Shown one piece after another: positions 55,644-64,000 of a stretch of DNA of 64,000 nucleotides. The DNA comes from Solimonas terrae (GTDB lineage Bacteria; Pseudomonadota; Gammaproteobacteria; Nevskiales; Nevskiaceae), in NCBI RefSeq assembly GCF_011067135.1, contig NZ_JAAMOW010000003.1:124001-188000 (forward strand), in the 5' to 3' direction. Under the pieces are notes generated by a model, which did no database searches, had not been told where the DNA came from, and saw only the letters and a program-made list of their open reading frames with translations. Position 1 is the first letter of the stretch. Each line of letters opens with the position of its first letter. The translations under genes and the position numbers were made by a program.

Positions 55644-58082
55644 CTAGATGTCGAAGATCAGGTTTGCCGACAGCACACGACCGCGGTCGCTGCGTGCGGC
55701 CGCGTAATTGCCCGGCGCCAGCGGTTCGTCGAGCACCTGATCGACGATGACCTCTTTGGTCAGATTGCGCGCAGCCAGACTCAGCAGCCAGTTGCCGCGC
55801 CGGGAGCCGAGCACGATGCGCGCGTTGACCTCGGTGGTCTCCCGCTGCAATTTTTCCGGGGCCAGATCGACATCGACGTAGCGATCGCCGCGGTACAGCA
55901 CATCGACCGCGAACGTCGCCAGCGCACCGCCCGGCAGCAGCGTCGTGAACGAGGGCACTGCCGCGGCGGTCCAGCGCGGCGCATTGGCCAACGGCCGGCC
56001 GCTGAGATCCTGCGTGGTGCCGTCGGCATTGGTGTTCGGGCATTCGCTGGGGACTGCGCAGGCCGGTGCGTCCGGGTAATGCGTGTAATAGGCATCGGCG
56101 TAACCGGCCGAACCGTAGAACGCCACGCCGGGCAGCGGCGTCAGCCAGTTCAGCTCGAGTTCGCCGCCGCGCGAGCGGGCGCTGGCGGCATTGAGAAACA
56201 CCGGCGCCGCCGCACCGCCGCTGCCGGTCGCGAACGTCGACACCTGCAGATTCTTGAAGTTGGTATCGAACAGCGCAGCGCTGACGCGCATCGAACCGTG
56301 CAGCAAGCGCGCCTTGGCGCCGAGTTCGATGCTGGTCGCGCGTTCCGGATCGAACTCGAGGTTCTTGTCGTTCAGCGGCAGGGCGTTGAAACCGCCGCTC
56401 TTGTAGCCGCGTGTCCAGGTCAGATAGACATTGGTTTCCGGCAGCGGCTGCCACTTGAAGCCCGCCTTCGGGGAGAATTCGTTCTCGCTGCGATTGCGAT
56501 AGCTGTCGTGATCCTGCTGATCGGCGATCAGCGGAATGAACAGGCCTTCAGCCTGGCTCGTGAAGTGGCCCTTCTTGTGTTCATGGCCGACGCGGGCGCC
56601 GAGGATCACTGCCCAGTCGTCGACGAAGAAATACTCCATCTGGCCGAACAGGGCCGCGGTGCTGGTTTCCTGATCGAGCGTCACGGTCGCGGCCTGGCGC
56701 TGGCCGATCACCGGCGTCAGCAAGGGCGCGGCGATGTCGACCAGGCGGCCGACCGGATAGGCGGCTTCGGCCAGCGGCACCCCGCCGATCCGGAACAGCG
56801 CATTGCCGTCCGGATTGCCGGCCTGCGCGGCCGTCAGGTAGGCGAGCGCGGCACCGAGGTCTTCGAGCTGGAACAGATCGTTGGAGTTGAATGTGGAGTC
56901 GTAGTAGTAGACACCGACGATGAAGTTCAGGCCGCTGCCGAAGCCCATGATGCTGTCGTCGTGGCCGCCGATGCGCAGTTCCTGGCTGTACTGCGAGAAC
57001 GGTGCCGGGCGCGCGAGCGTGTCGCGAATCACCGGCACCGGGCTGAAATCGCCGTCGATGTCGCGAGATTCCATGACCTGCTTCGCCCAGGCGGTCACCG
57101 AGGTCAGGGCCCACTGGTCGATGTTGCCGATGCCGTCCAGTGCGTAGTTGACGGTCGCATTGGCGCCCTTGAAATGCGTTTCGCCGTGCGACGGCACGTT
57201 GGCCGACAGATTGAAGTCGAGATTGGCTTCGACATCCGGATCGTACTGGCGCATCAGGGCCAGCATCGGTGCCGAGGACTTGATCAGCTGGAAATCGTTG
57301 GCGTTGAGCTGTTGTTCTGAATAGAACGCGCCGATATCGGCGCGCAGGCGGTCGTTGTCGTAGCGCAGGCGCCCGCGCAGGGTGTTCTGGTCGACATTGA
57401 TCTCGGGACGGTCGAGATCGGTGTTGTGCAGCACGCCGTCGTCGCGCGAGAAATTGCCGGCCAGGCGTGCCGACCAATGCTCGCCGAACGCGACGTTGAG
57501 CACCGGCCGCGCCGCGCGCTGGCCGTTCTCGCCGAGCACGAATTCGCCGCCGATGCCGTTGATGTTCTTCGGCGAGCGCGTGACCAGGTTGAAGACGCCG
57601 GCCGTGCTGTTCTTGCCGAACAAGGTGCCTTGCGGACCGCGCAGCACTTCCATGCGCTCGTCGTCGCTGAAGAACACCGACAGGAAATTCGACCGGCCGT
57701 AGAAGACGCCGTCGATGACGGTGCCGACCGAAGGCTCGAAGCCGGCATTGGTCGACAGCGTGCCGAAGCCGCGGATGAAGAAGTCGCCGCCGGTCGGCGA
57801 CAGGTTGAGCGTGACGTTGCCGAGGTAGCCCTGCAGGTCGGGAAAGCCGGTCGCGCCGCTCTGGTCCATCAGAGCACCGTCGAGCGTGCCGACCGATACC
57901 GGCACCTGTTCCAGTGTCTGGGTCAGTTTCTGCGCGGTGACGATGACTTCGGGCAGTACCGACGGCAACTTGTCGTCGCTGTCGTCGGCATGGGCGCTGG
58001 TCGCCGTGACGGCGAGGCTCGCGATGGCGGCACGAATGATGATCTTTGCTGCTCGTTCCAGTCCCGCGCGGTCGACCGTCAT
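55644..58082 (-). CDS. TonB-dependent outer-membrane receptor
   Basis: An 812-residue receptor with a signal peptide, a TonB-box-like PEVIVTAQKLTQT near residue 45 and a plug domain (SPTGGDFFIRGFG and RGPQGTLFGKNSTAG). The barrel has the usual late motif TWTRGYKSGGFNA and ends in SANLIFDI. ATG 58082 has GGAGGGG upstream. It resembles the large receptor groups of Xanthomonadales and sphingomonads rather than a defined siderophore receptor, so the substrate is unknown. It is transcribed toward feoA on the same strand. Confidence 0.93.
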   Translation of the reverse strand: MTVDRAGLERAAKIIIRAAIASLAVTATSAHADDSDDKLPSVLPEVIVTAQKLTQTLEQVPVSVGTLDGALMDQSGATGFPDLQGYLGNVTLNLSPTGGDFFIRGFGTLSTNAGFEPSVGTVIDGVFYGRSNFLSVFFSDDERMEVLRGPQGTLFGKNSTAGVFNLVTRSPKNINGIGGEFVLGENGQRAARPVLNVAFGEHWSARLAGNFSRDDGVLHNTDLDRPEINVDQNTLRGRLRYDNDRLRADIGAFYSEQQLNANDFQLIKSSAPMLALMRQYDPDVEANLDFNLSANVPSHGETHFKGANATVNYALDGIGNIDQWALTSVTAWAKQVMESRDIDGDFSPVPVIRDTLARPAPFSQYSQELRIGGHDDSIMGFGSGLNFIVGVYYYDSTFNSNDLFQLEDLGAALAYLTAAQAGNPDGNALFRIGGVPLAEAAYPVGRLVDIAAPLLTPVIGQRQAATVTLDQETSTAALFGQMEYFFVDDWAVILGARVGHEHKKGHFTSQAEGLFIPLIADQQDHDSYRNRSENEFSPKAGFKWQPLPETNVYLTWTRGYKSGGFNALPLNDKNLEFDPERATSIELGAKARLLHGSMRVSAALFDTNFKNLQVSTFATGSGGAAAPVFLNAASARSRGGELELNWLTPLPGVAFYGSAGYADAYYTHYPDAPACAVPSECPNTNADGTTQDLSGRPLANAPRWTAAAVPSFTTLLPGGALATFAVDVLYRGDRYVDVDLAPEKLQRETTEVNARIVLGSRRGNWLLSLAARNLTKEVIVDQVLDEPLAPGNYAAARSDRGRVLSANLIFDI

Positions 58083-58170
58083 TTCCCCTCCGGATCGGTT
58101 TTCAGCGCGGCATTGTGCACGCCGCGCGGCCGCGAGGAAATGGGCGATGGTCTGCGAGGCCCCGCGGATG

Positions 58171-58203
58171 CGCCCTGCCGGCGAGGCGCCATCCGGCAGG
58201 GCG
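58171..58203. repeat. 11-bp inverted repeat after clpB
   Basis: CGCCCTGCCGG (58171-58181) and CCGGCAGGGCG (58193-58203) are perfect reverse complements around an 11-nt loop. It sits 8 nt past the clpB stop but has no T tract on either strand. It may stabilise the clpB mRNA end. Confidence 0.6.
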
Positions 58204-58210
58204 GCGGTGC

Positions 58211-60808
<2,598 letters not shown>

Positions 60809-60851
60809 GGGTGTGGATCCTCGGATGCTTCCAAAATTGAGATGCTCACAA

Positions 60852-60878
60852 ACTGCGGGCGCCGGCCTCGCTTTCAAG
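60852..60878 (-). promoter_or_regulatory. Possible sigma-32 promoter of clpB
   Basis: On the minus strand a perfect -35 CTTGAAA (60872-60878), a 12-nt spacer and CCCGCAGT (60852-60859) resemble CTTGAAA-N11-16-CCCCATNT. The -10 matches only partly. Start of transcription would be about 37 nt before the clpB ATG. Confidence 0.55.
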
Positions 60879-61054
60879 CGGCCGGAAGCGTCGCCGCGCT
60901 GCCGGCGCCAGGCTGCCGCGGACTGCAGCAATCGGCGCTAAGTCACTGAGGCGAAAGCCTTGCCGTCCAGGCGCCGGCAGGCTATCGTCTTCAGATCGTC
61001 ATCTTTTCACGGTGTAGTCGCCGCAGCATTGCTGCAGGTCAATACGCGCGAGCG

Positions 61055-61615
61055 ATGGACAATATTCCAGCCATCCTGAAAGTGGATTCCGGCGGTCTGC
61101 CGGTTTCCTGGATTCACTGGCATACGGCGGTGACGCTCTATGCACGGGAACTTGTGCGCTGGGAAGCGGGTGACGAGCGCTTTCTGATCCGCGGTGGCAT
61201 CAATGCCCGCACCGGACTGCAGTCGAGCTGCCGGATCGGCTCGATCATCGCGGTCGCCGACCGTTCCCGGCGCCACGCGCGCGGTGTGCCCTTGCTGACC
61301 AATCGCACCCTGTTTCAGCGTGACCGCAATCTCTGCCTGTATTGCGGCCAGCAATTTGCGGCGCATTTGCTGACCCGCGACCACGTCATGCCGGCATCGC
61401 GCGGCGGCGCGTCGGTCTGGGAAAACTGCGTGACGGCATGCCGGCACTGCAACCAGCGCAAGGATGATCGCACGCCTGAAGAAGCCAATATGCGGCTGCT
61501 GGCGGTGCCGTACATCCCGAATCTGGCCGAGTACCTGATCCTGTCGAACCGGCGGATCCTGGCCGACCAGATGGAATTCCTGCTGGCGCACGCCAATCGG
61601 CGTCGGCGCGCCTGA
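61055..61615 (+). CDS. HNH endonuclease family protein
   Basis: A 186-residue protein with an HNH core: CLYCGQQF, RDHVMPASRGG, then CRHCNQRKDDRTPEEA. Two CxxC pairs form a structural zinc site, and His in RDHV with Asn and His nearby form the nuclease site. An N-terminal domain of about 90 residues (SWIHWHTAVTLYARELVRWE) is shared by many chromosomal HNH proteins of unknown role. No toxin partner or mobile context is seen next to it. Confidence 0.88.
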   Translation: MDNIPAILKVDSGGLPVSWIHWHTAVTLYARELVRWEAGDERFLIRGGINARTGLQSSCRIGSIIAVADRSRRHARGVPLLTNRTLFQRDRNLCLYCGQQFAAHLLTRDHVMPASRGGASVWENCVTACRHCNQRKDDRTPEEANMRLLAVPYIPNLAEYLILSNRRILADQMEFLLAHANRRRRA

Positions 61616-61852
61616 CGCCCCCGAGAAATGTTTTCGCGGACGGCGATTTGCGTACTGAATTTCCTGATATTCTGCAGCTGCGCGGGCGGCGGACACAGCA
61701 TGAAGCGCAGGTGGTAACGGACGTGCCGGCGGGGGCCGGTGTAAAGGGGCGGGAAGCGGCGCCTGGCGCCGCATATTGGATGCCAAGGATCTTGACTGCA
61801 CCGCGATACGGAGCTGTTTCCGCGTGTTGGCGGTTGTGGGCGGCGTACGGGT

Positions 61853-64000
61853 ATGAGCATGGCTAAAACTGCCAATGACATTGCGGCGCCTCTGCCGGCC
61901 GGAGCGAAGGTCGACGCGCGCAATCCCATCGTGCAGGCCCTGCATGAAATGGCCGTCACCGTGCTTGGCGACCAGTTGCGCACGATGTTCGAGAAAGCCG
62001 ACGACATCCTGTTCGACTCGGCCGAGAAAGCGCAGTCCAGCGACGAGCAGCGCCTGTATCTCGACACCATGCGCATCGTCCGCGTGCAGCGCGCGCAGAT
62101 CATCAAGGCGTTTCAGAATTCGCTGGAAGGCGCCCTGTCCCAGATCGGCGAACAGGCAGCTGTCGCGAGCAATCCGTATGGCGATCTGAGCGACATGTCG
62201 CAGTGGTCGTTGCAGGACGGCGACCAGCTGGAGGAGCGGATCGCGGTCGCCAACATGGAGACCAAGGCGACCTCCCTGCATTCGCATGAGCTGGTCGAGC
62301 TGCAGCGGCGCCTCGCGCGGCTGGCCGACATGAGCGGCGGCGGGTTTTCGCCGGAGGCGATGTCGCCGGCTCGGATCATTCGCGCGTTCCAGGATTCGGT
62401 GCACGATCTGCAGGTCGATTTTCCGATCAAGCTGGTGATCTACAAGCTGTTCGACCGCGTCGTCGTCGGTCGCATGTCCGAAGTGTTCATGGGCGCCAAC
62501 CACCTGCTTGCCGGGCACGGCGTCGAACCCAAGGAAACCGCCGCGACTGCTCCGCGGCGCAACCCGGCGGCGGCCGCGTTTGCCGGCGCCGATGGCGCGT
62601 CCGGCGCAGGTGCATCGGGTGCGCCGGCCTGGGCAAATGGCGTCGATGCCGGGCGATTCTCGCAATTCATGGGCGGCGCAGCCGCATCATCGTCCGCGCC
62701 CCGCTGGAGTGGTCCAGCCGGCTATGGCGCACCGGCGTCTGCCGGTGCCGGTTATCCGGCATCGTGGCCGGCATACGGGCCGGCCTATGGCAGCCAGAAC
62801 GCCGGCGGTCCGCCGCCGAACTACGACGATTCCTGGCTCGCACACGACATCTCGCACATCCTGCAGTCGTATGCGCAGGGACAGCAGCCGCAGGCGCCGG
62901 CCTGGCTGCCGCCGCAGAATGTCGGGCTGGTCGCCCGGATGTTCGATGGTTACTACAACGATCCGCGACTGCCGGAAGCGATGAAGCCGCTGCTCGCGCG
63001 CCTGCAGATGCCGGTGATGAAGGCTGCGCTGTCCGATCCGCAGTTCTTCGCCGATGCCGGCCACCCGGCGCGGCGTGCCAGCAACAGTCTGTATGAACTG
63101 GCGCTGCAACTCGGTGCCGGCGGCGCCAAGGTGCCGGACCAGGCCTTCGAGGAACTGCAAAGCCTGGTCGAAGAGGTCGCGCGCACTTTCCAGCTCGATC
63201 CGGCGCGCCTGAAGCGGGCGGCGAGCGAGCCGCTCAATGAGGACGTCGCGGACGAGTTCCTGCGCGAGCAGGAGCGGACGCAGAAGAACCGCAATCGCCA
63301 GCAGATCGAGCGAGTGCGGCGCATCGTTGCGCACGAACTGAAGATGCGCGTCGGCGAGCGCCGTCTGGCGCCGGGCGCGATGCGCCTGATGCTGTCGGGC
63401 TTCGGGCCGCGCCTGTGCGTCGACTACATTCGCGACGGCATCGAGGGCCACGCCTGGAATGCGACGATGGCGCTGGTCGAACGGGTGCTGCAGAGCTTCG
63501 ACCACGTGCCGCTGATGGCGGCCGACGAACGCGTGCATGAAGAGGCGGAGATCGCGGCGGCCGTGACCAATCGCCTCTCCGAAGTCGGCTTTTCGCAAGA
63601 AAAGCTCGAAGAAGTCGTTGCGGGCCTGCTTGAGGCTTATCTCGAACCTTCACCGGTTCCGGCGGCGTCAGTCGCGTCGGTCCATGCAGCCGCTGCCGAG
63701 GATGGTGTGCAGGACGAGGCTGGCGCGACCGAGGTGCTGGTCGAGGCTGCAGTGCCGGCTGCGCCGCGGATCACGCCTGAAGAGGAGCTGCTCGGTCTGC
63801 TGTCGATCGTGTTGCTGCCCGACGGCTGGTTCACGGTGCTCGATGCGAGCACGCAGACCAAGCACTGGGTGCGGGTCAAGGCCTACTATCCGGCGCAGCA
63901 TTCGGTGCTGCTGGGTCACTACATGGAACCGCGCTTTCTCAAGTTGCGGACCGCAGTGTTCGCCACCGAGCTGTGCGCCGGGCGGATCGTCGCGATCGAC
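61853..64000 (+). CDS. DUF1631 family protein, 3' end beyond the window
   Basis: An open frame of 716 codons from ATG 61853 to the window end without a stop. Sequence such as VQALHEMAVTVLGDQLRTMF near the start, KPLLARLQMPVMKAALSDPQ and ERTQKNRNRQQIERVRRIVA match DUF1631, a family of unknown function sometimes misnamed thymidine phosphorylase. A Gly/Ala/Pro-rich linker at about residues 225-320 separates two helical parts. A second ATG at 61859 is possible. The last residues before the cut belong to a domain following an acidic Ala-rich linker. Confidence 0.85.
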   Translation, partial: MSMAKTANDIAAPLPAGAKVDARNPIVQALHEMAVTVLGDQLRTMFEKADDILFDSAEKAQSSDEQRLYLDTMRIVRVQRAQIIKAFQNSLEGALSQIGEQAAVASNPYGDLSDMSQWSLQDGDQLEERIAVANMETKATSLHSHELVELQRRLARLADMSGGGFSPEAMSPARIIRAFQDSVHDLQVDFPIKLVIYKLFDRVVVGRMSEVFMGANHLLAGHGVEPKETAATAPRRNPAAAAFAGADGASGAGASGAPAWANGVDAGRFSQFMGGAAASSSAPRWSGPAGYGAPASAGAGYPASWPAYGPAYGSQNAGGPPPNYDDSWLAHDISHILQSYAQGQQPQAPAWLPPQNVGLVARMFDGYYNDPRLPEAMKPLLARLQMPVMKAALSDPQFFADAGHPARRASNSLYELALQLGAGGAKVPDQAFEELQSLVEEVARTFQLDPARLKRAASEPLNEDVADEFLREQERTQKNRNRQQIERVRRIVAHELKMRVGERRLAPGAMRLMLSGFGPRLCVDYIRDGIEGHAWNATMALVERVLQSFDHVPLMAADERVHEEAEIAAAVTNRLSEVGFSQEKLEEVVAGLLEAYLEPSPVPAASVASVHAAAAEDGVQDEAGATEVLVEAAVPAAPRITPEEELLGLLSIVLLPDGWFTVLDASTQTKHWVRVKAYYPAQHSVLLGHYMEPRFLKLRTAVFATELCAGRIVAID

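Noticed and set aside
55425-57320. Plus-strand open frame opposite feoA and the TonB receptor
   Set aside because: Shadow frame; the receptor plug and barrel motifs are on the minus strand.

Overview
The window reads as a chromosomal segment of a high-GC gammaproteobacterium. Supporting gene orders are sdhCDAB-sdhE-ygfX, nadB facing rpoE-rseA-rseB-mucD, lepA-lepB-DUF4845-rnc-era-recO-pdxJ-acpS, barA facing cysM-rlmD, and nagZ-hpt-methylthioinosine phosphorylase. Secreted M28 and S9 peptidases, a GlyGly-CTERM protease, a DUF1302/DUF1329 pair and a TonB receptor suggest a Nevskiales, Steroidobacter or Xanthomonadales-type relative. This placement is an inference from gene content; there is no rRNA or tRNA in the window, and I saw no CRISPR array, integrase or complete insertion sequence.

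Layout. 1-5.1 kb: glutathione-peroxidase-like gene (minus), then the flagellar filament genes fliC, flaG and fliD (plus) behind a clear sigma-28 promoter, and two small minus-strand genes. 5.4-13.6 kb: minus-strand folD, a lipoprotein M28 peptidase, an S9 peptidase, and an unusual 968-residue protein that fuses two complete secreted trypsin-like proteases. 13.6-19.6 kb: ygfZ (minus), then an SdhAF4-like gene, sdhC, sdhD, sdhA, a DUF2939 gene, sdhB, sdhE and ygfX. 19.6-25.6 kb: nadB divergent from the envelope-stress operon rpoE-rseA-rseB-mucD plus a glutaredoxin-like gene. 25.7-32.6 kb: translation, secretion and RNA-processing operon lepA to acpS, with a duplicated era start. 32.7-38 kb: hybrid kinase barA, divergent cysM, an exonuclease and rlmD. 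38.0-38.6 kb: a palindrome-rich non-coding element. 38.6-42 kb: CYTH protein, L,D-transpeptidase, nagZ, hpt and a methylthio-purine phosphorylase. 42-48 kb: a lipoprotein, a CsiV-like protein, a TetR regulator, the DUF1329-DUF1302 pair, an SDR remnant and repeats. 48.3-60.8 kb: mfd, a secreted M28 peptidase, feoAB with a Cys-rich partner behind a Fur-like site, a TonB receptor and clpB. 61-64 kb: an HNH protein and a DUF1631 gene that runs off the window end.

Themes. Several loci serve envelope quality control (sigma-E regulon, MucD, Mfd, ClpB, LepB, NagZ), respiration (succinate dehydrogenase with two kinds of assembly factor) and extracellular proteolysis. The most unusual items are: the double protease, with an internal sorting signal directly followed by an internal signal peptide; a separate lipoprotein 28 kb away that resembles only the propeptide of that protease; and a 35-nt duplication of the era start that creates a decoy ORF and an inverted repeat around the real start codon.
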